NCBI GenBank assembly: GCA_032158125.1
Contig: JASKOT010000010.1
Location: 62,001-126,000, forward strand
Direction: 5' to 3'
DNA: 64,000 bases
From: Papiliotrema nemorosa
Taxonomy: Eukaryota; Basidiomycota; Tremellomycetes; Tremellales; Rhynchogastremaceae
Part shown: piece by piece, positions 34,971 through 48,117 of the stretch
How positions within the stretch are numbered: position 1 is the stretch's first letter
Layout: each line of letters starts with the position of its first letter
Program-made: the position numbers and the translations under genes
The notes under the pieces: model-generated
Seen by the model: the letters and a program-made list of their open reading frames with translations, nothing else
What the model was told of the DNA's origin: nothing
Database searches by the model: none

Positions 34971-37900
34971 ATGTCTACTCCCAGTCGTCTGGGAACACCT
35001 ATGAAAACAGGAGGTGCAACACCTCAGACCGCCGCTACATCGGCTCCTCCCCCTCCACCACCTATCATACCCACATCATGGCTCGCACCCCATGAACAAC
35101 GCTGGTTCTTCGTGTCGATCGTCGGATTGATAGAGGTGAACTAGCCGAGTGTCCCGTTCTGTAGCTCATAATAGGTCATCAAAATATGGGACATACTGGC
35201 ACCCTACTTCATCCTGCATCCTGAACCAACCTGGTCGTCTGCATTGAGAGTTCGAGGTCCTTGGACAGCGACAGGATGGACCGTATTCGAGCTGGGAGTG
35301 TTCGCTAGTGTGGCATTGCTGAGGATACCGATGTTATCCCCTTCGCGCCAACAGCTCATGCTCATCGCTCTGGGCCTCATAGCATGGAATGTTGCATGCT
35401 GGTTCGTCGCAGAGGTGAGCACCATTCGCGGTCCGAGCTGATTATCAGCCAGGAGCATTCTTTCAGAGCATACATCTGATTGGTGAGCTATCGCATACAG
35501 GTCTTCGCAGCTGACAATCAGGCCCTACAGCTCTCGGGGCGGAGTGGTACTGGAATTGGTGGTACACTTTCAGGCGTTGGCGAGAGCCATCCCACCTGGC
35601 AGGTGTACACAAGATACGGCTGCTTCCCTACAGGTGAGGAGTGGATCTTGTTGATAGCTCACACACCAGTACCGCCACATTCAACCCCCTCTCTTTAACC
35701 TACTGTATTCCTCCTGACTCCCCGCAACCGCTCTACATCCCCATCGTCTTCAACAACTCGATACCTGATGAGATTGCATACTCGATACGTTCCCTCGGAA
35801 CCGGACTCGAAGACGTGCATAAAGTATACGCAGGGTCCTTAAAGAAAGGCCGCGGTGCCAAATCTCCCTCTCTCCTTACCGATACCGATGACGAAGACGA
35901 AGAACCCCTCGCGGATCCGCTGTCGGCGATAGTACTCCGTGATACAAAGCTGGACGTCGCCAAACTCCCATCGGTCAGACCTTCAGACTCTCTCACACTC
36001 GCACCACCAAAACTGGCGTCAACGGAATCAGTCCTTTTTCTCGCCATCGACAAGCCATCAGTCGTCAAGCTAAAGTCCGCGGTTGACAGCGGGAAAAATG
36101 GTTTCCACGTCACACCTCACAAGGAGGCCGTCATCATTGAATGTCCGACTGGTGGAGACTTTGTGGACAATTACGATGGTCAGCTTATTAAGCGTCCTCC
36201 GAAGGCTGCTCCGGCCGAGCTTCGCTGCGAAGGAAGCGACGAGGTGATACAGTTCCAAGCTCGAGGTGTAGGACCTCTCAGAGCATCCTGGAAGAAAACG
36301 GGTCCCAAAGATTTCGTCGAGCAAGGTACTATTGAAGGTATCGAGGACGTGGCTTTCAGGGACAAGGTGTCACGAACATACACTGTACCCCTGCGCGTCT
36401 TGCACGATCGACCCGGGGTCTACAAGGTCGCCCTCACCACCGTTCACGACTCGATGCACAACTCGTACATGCCATCGGGCCATTCCGCAGAGAGGACGTA
36501 CAATGTCATCCCTAGACCCGTCGCTCAATTCGGCAGTTCGGTATCTAAAGAGCTTCTCGTGGGCAAGAGTATATCGCTTCCCATTAGTATAGACGGACTC
36601 AGCAGCGAAGCGACAGAGTTGGTATACTCTTTCCGACCAAGCGAGGGTGAGGCACGGAACAAAACGCAGAAGGTCACAAAGCGGTCGGAAAGCTTCACAG
36701 TATCTGAGCCTGGGATTTACAGCTTGATAGAGCTAAACGGACCTTGTGGCGGTACAATCATGGAGCCTTCCAGCGTAGAAGTCTTGCTGGTCCCGCCGCC
36801 TTCATTGGACATGCATGTCGAGACCCTTCACGAATGGTGAGTACAAGAAAGCGCGAACACGAAGCTAATCGCAGTGCCATGGACGTCGGAGCCACTGTTT
36901 CGTTTGACTTCAACGGTGTACCGCCCTTTTCAGTCGAATACACCGAACAGCGCAACAAACAGCGCCCGATCACCCGGAGTGCTCGCTTCAACGCACATGC
37001 AGGGGAGATCGTTCTAACTCCAGAACAGGAGGGGGAGTACACTTATGTGAGCCGCATATTTTGCAAAATGACTCAGCTGATCATGGAGACATTCGTGTCG
37101 CTTAGTGATGCCAAGTACTCGCAGGTGAAGCTCGACCAGCCGCCCGTCAAACAGACGGTTCATCCTCTCGCCACTGCAGAGCTCTTAGGTCCTCGTCAAC
37201 GCAAGCTGTATGCATGTTCAGGTAACGAGGTCGAGGTGCAATTTGAGACCAAGGTGAGTTGCATTGCTCGTTCTGGGCTTGAGCTGACAATGACAGGGTG
37301 CTAACCCGTTGTCTCTGTCTTATCACATCTATTACAACGGTCAAGCATTTAATCGGACTTGGACAGGGCCTCCTGGGCGGCAAGCGATGCGAGTTCCGGT
37401 GCCTGATCAGCTCAGCGCTGAAAGGGGCGGTAGCGGTCGTTTCTCCATCACTCTACTATCAGTCGAAGATGGGAACGGTTGCGCCAGAAAGCTTGCTGCT
37501 CCCACAATCGATGTAGATGTGGACCGGAAGAGGGTATGTCAGAACCGATCATGGCGCACACGCTGACTGACAGCCTACCCTGCGATTCGCCAAGAGCGAT
37601 CGAGTCGTCATTACGGAGGGCGAGACTGTCAAGGCCCCATTACGGCTCACTGGTGCAGGGGTAAGCGATCATAGTCTTCAGTGTGCTGATCATGTAGCCA
37701 TGGGAAGTCGTATATTCTCTCAATGGCAAGCAAACGAGAGTCAGCGTTAGGGATCCGAATAACGCCTTGACGTTCGAAAAGCAGGGCATATACAAATTGG
37801 ATCAAGTCAAAGACTCGCACTGCCCAGGTGAGGTTCTTGGCGAGTCCACCTTCGAGGTCGAATTCCGGCCCCGACCAACTGTCCATCTTGGCAACGAGGG

Positions 37901-39270
37901 CGATGATGGATCCAGAGCGTTCACGACAAGCCGCACTGAAATCTGTGCTGGTGAAGAGGAGCAGATCGGCCTGACATTCACGGGTGAGTCGTGCCACTCA
38001 GCTCACTCGCGGTGGCTGAATATTAGGTCAACCGCCCTTCGAGCTTGTTTACCGCTATACCGCAGATGGCAAAACATCCCGCCATACTCTCAAGAGCGCA
38101 CAAGACACTGGAGTTCTCCATCTCGCGACTGAACCAGGAAACCATCGATACGACCTTACAGAGCTCAAAGATTTCAATTACGCCAAGAATCCAGTCAGCC
38201 TGTCTATCGAACACCAAGTCAACTCTCGACCAACCGTCACGTTTGTCAAGGGAAACACGAGATCGCTCTGTCTCGACTCGCATCTCGCGGGAGACGCAAA
38301 GGTTAAACTTTCGGGTAAAGCTCCGTTCGAATTGGGTCTGTCAGTTCGACGACCCGGTAGCTCTCGCTTGCAGACTTTCGATGTGACTGTCAAGGGTCAC
38401 GAATGGGTGCTGGATCTCCCATACGAAGCAAAAGATGTCGGTCGACACGAAATTGCCATCACGTCATTCACGGATTCATCCAGGTGTCAATGGGATCAAA
38501 GGCAGGGAGATGTGTTGAGCACAACCGTCGAGGTTGTTGAGAGCGCCAGGATTATTCCGGTCAATTCGGTGCGAGACCTGTGTGTGGGTGATACCCTTGA
38601 TTTCTTGCTTCAAGGCAAGGCGCCCTGGACTATCGAGTACGGCTACTTCTGCCGCTATAGGGCACAAGCTGACAATCAGGTATGAATGGCTGGGCAAGGG
38701 CCACAAGATCAGCAGCTCTGCTTCGAGATTCTCGCGATATGCCGAGTATCCAGGTACCTTTGCCGTCAAGTCTGTCGCCTTGAAAGACAATCAGGTGGGT
38801 TGCCGCCTTTGACCTGCTAGAAATGGACTCATGAGCAGTGCAAGAGACAGATCAAGGATATGGAGCGATACGTCCATCCGCTTCCGTCCGTCAAGATCCA
38901 GGAAGGGGCCACGAATCTTCGAGAAGGTCAGTTATATACAACTCTTGGGTGAAACAAGTCTCGAGGGGATCGAGCTGATTCTGTAGGAGATAATCCAGCT
39001 CAATTTACCGTATCCTTCACCGGTACCGCTCCCTTTAGCTTCACGTATACTCGATCCGAGCTGGTCGGCACGAAATTGAAGGTGGTCGAGACCCAGGTCA
39101 GATACTCCACCTTTCGTATAGGTGCAAAGCTGACGGTGTAGACCATCACAGATATCATGGAAGACAGTTATAGCATTGAGAGTAGTTTGCCGGGAGATTA
39201 TGCCGTTACGAGCGTATCGGACAAGTTCTGTCGATATCCACCGCTCGCTAAGACTCGAGAGGGAATTTAG
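34971..39270 (+). CDS. POM152: Nuclear pore membrane protein POM152
   Basis: Long multi-exon gene from ATG 34971 to TAG 39268-39270. The N-terminus (TPSRLGTPMKTGG) faces the pore channel in the known family. It is followed by hydrophobic segments (FFVSIVGLIEVIKIWDILAP, WTVFELGVFASVALLRIPML, LIALGLIAWNVACWFVAE) and then KIRLLPYSTATFNPLSLTYC, a POM152 landmark. The remaining >1,000 residues are repeated Ig-like modules in the lumen, visible as recurring Gly-x-Tyr strands (EPGIYSLIELNGPCGG, KQGIYKLDQVKDSHCPGE, ESSLPGDYAVTSVSDKFCRY). POM152 forms the lumenal ring of the yeast nuclear pore complex. An acidic Ser-rich insertion (TDTDDEDEEPLADP) lies near 35880. Full-length by family; exact exon borders in the repeat region are less certain. 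Confidence 0.9.
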
Positions 39271-39428
39271 GTGTCTTAATACGCACAAATACATGCAGTA
39301 TGCAGCGTTTACTGCTTTGGGCGGTTTTCGCCATTGATCACTTCAGCTCGCTCTCGAGTATATAATGCATGTACGTGTATGACATTCGGGTCAGAGCAGG
39401 CAACTGAGTGTCGCTCAAGCTGAACGCT

Positions 39429-41927
39429 CTACAGGGTCAAGACGGCCACTTCTAGTCCAGTCTTGTTCTCCAGCTGATCCCTCTGTCTGCCCAGATACTT
39501 CTTCGTCTCATCACCTATCTCTCTCCAATTTGCATTCATTGCCATCTCGAGATCCCTCACCGTCTTGGGTCGAGGTGGCATTGTAGTCTGGACAGCAGAC
39601 CCTTCTTCCTTAGCTTTGTTCCCATCCTTGTCATCGCTACCGGGATACGCGGCCGCAAAGCCCAGGGTCGTTGGAACCGCTATTGGTTCCGGTCGGCTGA
39701 GGAGCTCGGGCACAGATAAAGAGATAGAAGGCAAGAATGGCTGGTTGAGATGAGACTGAACAATGGTCCGGCTCGGAATGTTGGTTGGGAACTAGATTTC
39801 AGTTTCAGCTGGTCTCAAAGATACGCATAGATAGGTTGACGTACGGCAGTGACTTCTGCTAGCTGTTGGGCAATTTTGAGCACAAACTTGTCGAGATCAA
39901 GATCCGATTGCTCATATCCGAAAGGCATCTCGATCTGGGCACCGATCTCTAAGAAGCCTAGGTAGGTTACCGATGCGACCGCAGTGGCGGGAATAGTCAA
40001 CCATCCGATGTACTGGTACAGCTGGAAAGGCAAGAAGAACAGGTATGCCCAGACGGTCAAACGAAGGTGAAAAGAATAGGCCGATGGAATAGGCGTCGTG
40101 GCAATCTTGTCTAGGTCCGAGATTGCCTTTTGCAATTCCATAATGGCGGTCATGAGCGGTCCAAGGAACGACGAGTTGATGTCCCCTCGTTCGGCGAGCT
40201 CGTTGATATACGAGGACAAATACATTCTGGGTTCAGCCCATCCAGTACAGTCCCTTCTACCGCTGCAGACTCACAGGATTTCTTGCGGAATTTCCGACTT
40301 GATAGACGCTCCACCTCTTCTTCGTTTGCCACCTTTGGCTCGCTCCTGCTCTTCCAGTCTCTTTTGAGTCTTGAACCAATCGAGAATCACCTTTATAAAT
40401 CGCAATGGTGGAAAGAAGTCCCAGAACCTTGCCGCGGGTGGATGTCGGGGAGGCATCAACTCTACACTGGCTATAGTGACCTTCTCGTTGTCCCTTGGCG
40501 GCGAAGCGTCTCGGTTCAATCGGTGATCATGTCGATCAAGGGAGGCGAATCCAACGATATCCGGGTCCGTCGAGTTGACGAATTTCGTAGCCGCATTTAC
40601 AGCTTGTTTCTTGAATGCGGGACAGGTGGTAGTCAAACCAGAAGGATTCGACTCTTTGTCCGTTGGGCCATCGGAGGGTGTATCATTCTTGTCGAGCATC
40701 TCGAAAGCGTATCCGTCGAAAGAGGCGGGCTGTGTCAGAGGGACAGCCACAGCATCATCTGCATTGTGCCACTTTTGTCTTGGAATGCCGTTGGTCCATA
40801 AGACGAGAAGGTGATCCCTCGTGATTGGTGGGTACGCCGAGGGGTTGTGTCTGGCATCAGGGTAGTCTGACGCCACACTCACTTGGGAAGAAATGCAATC
40901 AAAGAGTAAAGATCAGAGTAGAATGGGCCCTTCTCGCCTCGCAAAGAGTGCTTCATCGCCACAGCAAAGGCTTGAATCTTTGCATCAGCCTCAAACACTC
41001 CCCATTGAAGGCAAGGCGTACCAGACCGATATAGGTCTTCTTCTCGATCATCCCCTCGAGGTCTGCCATCTCCTTGTCCATCTGTTCTTTCTCCTTATCG
41101 GCCTGTCTCTGCTGCTCCTGGTCAACTTCGGGGATACTGTCGAGATGGGCAGCATCGTCTTCGTTCCGGGAGGATGTGGACAACAAGAGGGGCTCGGTCG
41201 ACTGGTCATGCGGATCATGCGAGTCTTTCTTATGCCACTTTCGCTCTGGGTGAGAAGTTGAACGAATGGACGAGCTAGAGAGTCGTTGCTCTTGTCGCTT
41301 CTCGTCCTTCAAGTTATTGGCTGTTTCCTTCTTGTCTTCTTTTCTGTCATCTTCCTTGGCTTTGGGTCTGTTAGGCACCTATGGTGTGAGCTGTGGCGAT
41401 GAACTAAAGCAAATTACTCGCTTGCAACCAGATGAGCATGGCAAGTTGGCGGCTGTTCGAGGTGATGTTGGTCCATACATTTCTTCCCTCCCACCACCGG
41501 AGGTAGCTATGCTATCAGCCATAGCGCAAAGGAGGGGAACCATACTCACCTATTGTTCGTCTTGAACGAAACAACCAATGACCTGATCATAAGCTGCCCC
41601 CATGAAGATGCGATTGGCAACGCACACGACGGTACCGAGGACACTAAGCATGATCGAGTTCATCCCCAAATCAGTCGAAGTCAATCGACTGACCAAGCAC
41701 ACCACTGTTCGTCAACTCGACTGATCGGCCCAAACGCGGCGGAGATCATCTCACTGAGTGCCACAAGGGTGAAGAACAAGGCTTGAGGCCAGATATCGCT
41801 GGGCGTCAGTGGACGTCGTTGCTAAGTTGGGTGAGGGCGAATGCTGAGGGCTTCCTACTCACTCGAGGACGGTTGAAGCAAACTTGTAGCCTGTCCATGC
41901 TAGGGTATGCTTGATGGAGACTGGCAT
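39429..41927 (-). CDS. Bestrophin-like (UPF0187) anion channel
   Basis: Multi-exon gene. Start MPVSIKHTLAWTGYKFASTV (ATG 41925-41927); stop at 39429. The bestrophin/RFP-TM signature is in the exon at about 39850-40225: LFFLPFQLYQYIGWLTIPAT followed by LGFLEIGAQIEMPFGYEQSD and LDLDKF, matching the family pattern of a lipid-facing helix, GxEIExPFG and DLxLD. The first exons hold further membrane helices, and a long charged insertion (about 41050-41370, KEDDRKEDKKETANN and similar) interrupts the channel domain. Fungal and bacterial relatives form pentameric chloride or other anion channels. The insertion and C-terminal extension are unlike animal bestrophins. A few internal exon borders are not certain. 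Confidence 0.75.
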
Positions 41928-42367
41928 GGCGTTGGGAATGGCGAGAGACGAGTGAAAGAAGAGTGAAACGGAGGAAGGAGGAACGAAGTTGAGAAAGCAC
42001 GGTCCAAGCTGCCTTCAAATCTGAAACACGTCGACACGATGCATCGACTCGCTTTTACAAGGGGGCGAGTGTGTAGGCGAGTTGCGGAGTTTTACAGCCA
42101 ATCATCATCAGCAACTCGTCTGCGCATCTCAAATACAGCCTGACAACGACAAGCAGACATCTCAGACTTGGCGTGCTGAGGGATACCCAGTATATGCATG
42201 CAAGCATGCAGCCGCTGTCTTCCCCACATACGCAAGGGGTGGTATAGGTACGGGTCAACCATCGACGAATGGAGATGACTGAAACTCCGTTTGCCTCACA
42301 CTTGTTATTGCGCTCATGAAATACGAGTACTCTACCTAGAACCTCCTCTCCTCCTTCAATCGCAACC
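41928..42367. promoter_or_regulatory. Divergent promoter: bestrophin-like / CGI121
   Basis: 440 bases between divergent starts. Contains GCGGAGTTTT near 42085 and GAAACTCCGTTT at 42281-42292, the same core that forms the inverted repeat in the SYS1/POM152 promoter. No gene. Confidence 0.4.
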
Positions 42368-43089
42368 ATGGAGTCATACACCCTACCTCAATTCCCTTCC
42401 CCATACTCCACTGTCCACCTTGCGCTCTTTAGAAATATCTCGAATGCTGCAGATATTCGATCAAAGCTTATAGCTGCTGCGGGAATGGTCGGACCAGAGG
42501 GTGATCTCGCTCGGAAAGAGGTCGAATTCGGGTTCATAGATGCCTCAATGGTCAGTGTCTCCATTCCACCTTCAATCACAGACAATGGTGGAATCCGAAG
42601 AGTGCGAAATGACTGACGTGCAGCTCGTCTCATTCGAACACCTGATGACGGCCATTCAGATGACTCTCCTTCTCTCTTTCCCGGCCGACTCTACGACTCC
42701 CAAAACACGCACACACAATCTCCATTCCGAGATTCTCTTGACGCTGCATACGAATAATATCATCTCTGAGGCCATTAAAAAGTTTGGGATATCAGACAAG
42801 ACGCAGACACTTTTGGTGGTTCGTTTTGGCGAAGGAGAACAGGCAGATGTCTGGGGATCAATGGAGAAGATTGTCAAGGGCGAATTGATACCTCTCTCAT
42901 CCCTAGATCGAGAAGGTATAACAGACTGGAAAGGAGTGGACAAGGTGAGCTCAGCGCTAGCCTGCGAGGCTGATGATCCAGCTGCACAAATTATCAGAGT
43001 TGAACCGACTTCCCCTGACTTCCGGCGAGATACGCGAAAAGAAGATTGCAGCGGTCGTCTCTTCAACGGCAGTCAAAACAGTCTTGTAA
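42368..43089 (+). CDS. CGI121: CGI121-like KEOPS/EKC complex subunit
   Basis: Three exons: MESYTLPQFPSPYSTVHLAL; then LVSFEHLMTAIQMTLLLSFP and THNLHSEILLTLHTNNIISE; then LNRLPLTSGEIREKKIAAVV, ending SSTAVKTVL. Cgi121/TPRKB proteins share the start pattern, the H(N/S)LHSEI segment and the short C-terminal KxVL end. Cgi121 is the tRNA-binding subunit of the KEOPS complex that makes the t6A base in tRNA and affects telomeres. About 190 residues, as expected. The stop TAA (43087-43089) lies inside a perfect donor-like TTGTAAGT. Converges with COG1, whose stop is 56 bases beyond. Confidence 0.86.
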
Positions 43090-43145
43090 GTCTCTTCGAT
43101 CCCGATATACCCAGCATATAGATACCCAGATGATATGCCGATGCA

Positions 43146-46100
43146 TTATGCAGTAATGGACAACAAGCCAAACCGTTTACCTGGTTTGGCGACCGCCAAT
43201 GGACTTCTAAATTCCGTTCCAATGCCACTGGAGCCTTTGGGTGCGCCGAAGCGAAGCAGACCATTCCGGGGATCTGCACCGGTAGCAGGGACTGCTGCGC
43301 TTTTCAGATGGCGCAAGATCGGGTAGAGTAAGAGCTGAGAACGCCTGAGCGAATCTTCAACTAAGCTGGGAAGCTGTGCCGCAAAATCGTCGGGCATAGA
43401 TGATGGAATCTGCCGCGTCAGCCTTGCTCGGTCTTAATGCAATGATCTCACCTTTGCAAGGAGCTTTCGTATCGACGTGTCAGATTCAGCCTTTGTCTCC
43501 ACAAGCAAGCCCAAGAATGAAAGATCGAATGCTGCCTGGGCCGCAGATTCCGCTTCGGCAGATCTCCACCCCTCCAACTCGCAAGCCGTTTCTACGAAAC
43601 GGAGCACCAAGTCTTTTACTACCGGTAGGTCGTCTCCCGGTGGTACTCCTAGACGCCTCGAAGCGTTGACCAAGGCGTGTAACGCGACCATGATTGGCGT
43701 TGAAGGGGCGACAGGCTGAGGACCTGCTTGTTAGCGACGGAACAAGATCACGGTATTCGTTCCTCGACATACCCTGCCAAGAAGCGGCCACCTCTGATGG
43801 GCCGAACAAGGGGTCAAAGATAGGGGCAAGAAGTACAACAGCCTCATTGACCGTCTTATGTGTCCATCGCTCGACCGACTTGGCATGCAACCCTACCAAT
43901 TCGACCCTCACAGCGGCTATCTGCTCAGCTAGGGCAAGGTTTGGTACGACCGACTTACCAAGATCCGAACCAGCCTCGGCAGTCAAGTCGGCCAGACAGT
44001 CCGATTGCCTGGCCAGGTACAATGCCACGCGGCCCACCAATATCTCCGCCTCGATAGCGGACTTGTTATCTTCTCCTTCAATTGCGACGTCCTCAAGCAC
44101 TGTGCTAAGGGACGTCACTAATCGTCGAAGAGTATCTTGCACCTTTGTACCATAGGATGTGTACAGGTTGGACGGCAAACCGCTGATGTCCTGCTTCAAA
44201 TCCTTTGCAGCGGTCTCGAGAGTGACGAGAATCTCATCCAACAGAGGTGTACGCAGCGCACCTCTTTTCTGAATGGTGGATAGGAAATTGTTGAAAGGTG
44301 TGGCGGAAGCGGTGAGGGCGTATGTCGGAGCAGATGGGAAGGGCATTTCGGAAAAGATGAAAGAGGAGAGAATGGTGTCTGTCGTCAGTCCCGGTGATCC
44401 ACGGAGCGCCTCACCTGCTTCTGACCCTTTGACTTTGAGAGTCTCTCCAGCTTGTCTGGTCTTGCTCTCTGCAAGAACAATGAACCGGTCCAATTTGTCT
44501 TGCCATATCGATTCGATTCTTTTCCCCCACTGCTCTTCAAGCGCTTGCTTGATATCCTCCTGCAACGAGCCCTCATCGAGTAACGAGGCGAGTTTCGCTC
44601 GGACATGCCATACATCTGCCACGGAATGCAATGTTGCCAACCATTCCGGCCCTGCGTCCCGCAAAATTCCGATGGTTGTGCTTTGCCACGCTGTGAGCTT
44701 GTCTTCGATGTCTGGCGGAGAGGATGGCGCGATGAAAGGCGTGAAAGAAGTAATGGTACTCGGGAGATGGTGCAGGAGGATCTGCGACGAGGGAAGGCTC
44801 TGTAAAACTTGAGGTGCCGAGACGGGAGGTCCAGAAGGCGAGGGGGCGATAGGTGCGACTTGTATCGAGATGGACGCTAATCGACTGGCTCTACGCTCGT
44901 GAGATGTTCTTCTCGGGTTCAACTCTTTGACAGGCGACGGCAATGTCTCCCCGACCTGGACCAGTCTCTGCAGCTCTTCCAATAAACTTCCACCGAGGTT
45001 CCTCTTCGCAAAGACGGCGCGCACCAGAGTGACAGTGTCCAGTAAAGCCTTGACAGACTCTGCAAGCACCGACTCGATCTCGTCACGCTCCTTTGACATC
45101 GACCTGATGGACGCTCTCGAGTCACGGCGATTGCGCGAACCTCGGGTAGATTCTGGGTGTAGTATATCTCGCAAAGTCTTGATGCGTTGCGAGAGGAACA
45201 ACGCGAGAGCATCTGGCACGGACAGGTTGTCCAGTAGTATGATTGCCAAAAGTGTTTCCGCTAGTGTCTGATCATCAGCTGCACGTTCAACTGCCGCACC
45301 CACCCTTGTATCAATCGGTTGGCGAGAGCGAAGGGCAGCTGTAGCCCGTTGAACAATCTGAGCTCGAAACGGTGTCAAAGTCTCCCACTGCTTCTGCAGC
45401 AGAGGTATATACGACTACTATGAGCTCGTCTTCGTGACTCGCATGAGTCTGCTCACCGAATTGACATCCTCTGGCATCCCCATCAATGATTCTTTGGCGA
45501 CTCTCGCGACCAGCCAGAGGAATGCCGCTTTTAAAAACGAATGATGGGCCAGCAAAGAGTACAGCACTACACGTCAGTCCACTACCGTCATATCATACTG
45601 TTACTTACCCTCTGGAGCGTCCAACAGGAGCTTCATATGCGCGGCGATAGGCAATAGATTCAAGACTTCCTCTCCGTCGCTTTTCTCGCTGGGCGCCGCA
45701 GTGACTGCAACCTCCTTCGGACTCGTACAGCTCTGTACGGCACTCTGCAACGATTTCGACAGCTTCAATGAAGACCCTCTGAGCGCCGTAATCTGTGTTG
45801 CAGAGGTCAAGAGATCTCTGTATCTCGTTCTACCGTGAGCTGTGTCCCTGCGAGTATACCCACCCGACCATAGACCTCAACTCAGATTGTTTGTTCAACG
45901 CTTCTCCTCTCATCTTCGCTTCGACCCGTTTGACCTCACCCACTGGTAGCCGTTTGAAAATCTCATCAGGCTCCAATCCCGACCAGTCTGTTTCTCCCTC
46001 TGGGACATTATGCAACGCCCCCTCTTTCCTCTTTCTTCGAGGGTACGAGGCCAGAGGGGTAGACGTTCCGGATAAGCTGGTCTGAGAGGATTGTCGATGA

Positions 46101-46285
46101 GAGATGGATGAGGGCCGACGTGAGTGATCGACTGAGGGAAAGTAAGAAGAGCTTGAACTGGCTTGTCGGGATTTACGGGGGTGGCCGTACCCGATAGGAG
46201 GTAGCCCGGAAGGTGAGATGGTAGAGGCTGTCGGGGATGTTGCCGTGCGACTGGACCCTGCTCCGGGGGTCGAGCGAGTGGTCAT
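43146..46285 (-). CDS. COG1: COG1-like conserved oligomeric Golgi complex subunit
   Basis: Start ATG 46283-46285, stop at 43146-43148, about 950 residues. After a Ser/Pro-rich N-terminus comes the diagnostic COG1/Vps51-type helix: EPDEIFKRLPVGEVKRVEAK, MRGEALNKQSELRSMVG, then ERYRDLLTSATQITALRGSS across an intron. The remainder is helical (for example ESVLAESVKALLDTVTLVRA, DKLDRFIVLAESKTRQAGET), as in tethering-complex subunits. A late intron (GTATGTCG donor near 43770, branch GCTAAC, acceptor AAGCAG near 43725) restores WQGPQPVAPSTPIMVALHAL. The COG complex tethers vesicles for retrograde traffic inside the Golgi. It diverges from TTI2 with 224 bases between starts and converges with CGI121. 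Confidence 0.85.
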
Positions 46286-46509
46286 CGTCCCAAGAGGAGC
46301 TCCGTAGAGAGCTATGGACCTTTGACCTCTGTCGAGGTGTGTCTCGGCAGAATATGTTGGGTATCCAGGATGAGGGGTCAATGGGAATCTCCACGCGCCG
46401 GGGAGGGTAGTCGATATCACCGTGGGAAAGTTGCATCAATATCAATCCAGTCACCCACAGTGACCTGAAGAGTTGCGATTTTTTTGACCAGGCATATCAG
46501 ACAGCAGAC

Positions 46510-48021
46510 ATGCCGCTAATCGAGGAGATATCAGATGGCGAAGCTGGAGCAAGCGGCATATCCTCAAGCTCTACCATTGGGCTGTTCTCGACCATCAAGC
46601 AGCTCGCTGCGAGGTTGGCTTTGCCCGAAGAGTTCCTTTCTTCATACATCCACGACGACTCTTGTGAGCTGGTATACCTAGCAGAGCTGACTCCAATAGC
46701 TTTGGCCGCGACCGAAAGCTATCGTGTACACGCACTAAGTACCCTTGAGCAGATTGATCCCTTAATTGAATCGCCTCAATGGTTCGACTTGGAGGAACAA
46801 GGGGAGGTGCTTTCTAGCATCCTTCGGTTGTACGGGCATGATCCATGGACCTCGAAGACTATACGAGAAACAATAGACCGTGAGCTAAGATGTTTCTGGT
46901 CTATATCTACTCACTCATCGCAGGAATCACTGAGAGTATCGACAAACCTTCCCTTGCGTTATATCTCCTCGAGTCTCTTCGCCCGCTATTCTCCTCCACT
47001 CCACATCCCATGCTGAATACCGAGACCTCGAGAGCTCTGCACAGACCCGCCGGTGGATCTTTGGGTCAATCAGATTTCAACGATTCCGAGTCGCAACCTT
47101 TCAAGCAACCAGCATCGTGGGGCTGCCATAATATCCTCGCATGGGCGACTTCCCACCTCCCTCCTGCCGAGGTGGAGAAGCGGATAGGGTTGATCCTCCC
47201 TCCTACCTTGGTGCTGATGGACGATTGGGAACCACTCTGGAGAGCGCGAGGAGTACGCGTCTTAGATGCCTGGATGGGAAATATCGATCCCGTGCTCATG
47301 CGCCGAATGGGGATCGACAAGCTCTTGCGCTCGTCCATCATACATACAATGGGACTACACGCGTCTCCTCCCTTGACTGGGGTATTGAAGGCAGCGGTGA
47401 GGTTGATCAACCTCACGACGGCAGGGAAGGAAAAGGCGGACGCCATGGCCGAGGTGGTGGACAAGGGCGTCATCCAAGGATGGACATATGCACCTTCAGG
47501 CATAGAGGGAAGGAGAGTGTTGATGTCAGTCGCGGAGGATCTGGAGCTTTTGTGTCGAGAATTGGGCGTCGGGATAGTCAGATGGCTCAAGGTGAGAACA
47601 CGATCAGAGTCCAAGCTGAGGGCAGACAATAATTCCGCACTTGCTAGATCCGCTGCAGTACATCCCGACAGTCCTCGTTCTGCCTCACTACAGGGCAAAT
47701 CTCACCGCTCTTCTCTGCGTCTTGCAAACTATCCGGAGCACAGGTAGAGCAGCACGCTGGCGTGGACAAATCATCGATGTTCTGTGTCGGCTTTGGATCC
47801 AATTGGCAGATCGGGGCACAGAAGAGCTAGAAGATAAGAGATATCTTGTCAACGATGTGGAGGACATCATCAAACGCATCTTTGCAGAGATCAAGCTTCA
47901 GAGCCCTACTGTACAACAGGTGAGAATGGATCGCGAGCGCAGGCTGACGGGATAGAACATGTTTGCCGATTTGGTCAACCTCGACTCGACGGTATTCAGG
48001 CCATTGATATCCGTTTCATAG
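46510..48021 (+). CDS. TTI2: TTI2-like subunit of the TTT (Tel2-Tti1-Tti2) complex
   Basis: Four exons, ATG 46510 to TAG 48019-48021, about 450 residues. Characteristic TTI2 segments are KPSLALYLLESLRPLFSSTP, ILPPTLVLMDDWEPLWRARG followed by VRVLDAWMGNIDP, and IIPHLLDPLQYIPTVLVLPH then YRANLTALLCVLQTIR. Tti2 acts with Tel2 and Tti1 as a co-chaperone with Hsp90 for PIKK kinases (ATM, ATR, TOR). The third intron, right after RWLK, is only 34 bases, and the last is 36. Divergent from COG1. Confidence 0.86.
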
Positions 48022-48117
48022 ATGTTTATAGGATTGTCGGACAAAAGAATGGCACAACATCGTCTCTATGCGCCCTATATTACAAGCCACTCGCAAATAA
48101 CTACCTGATACAGAAGC

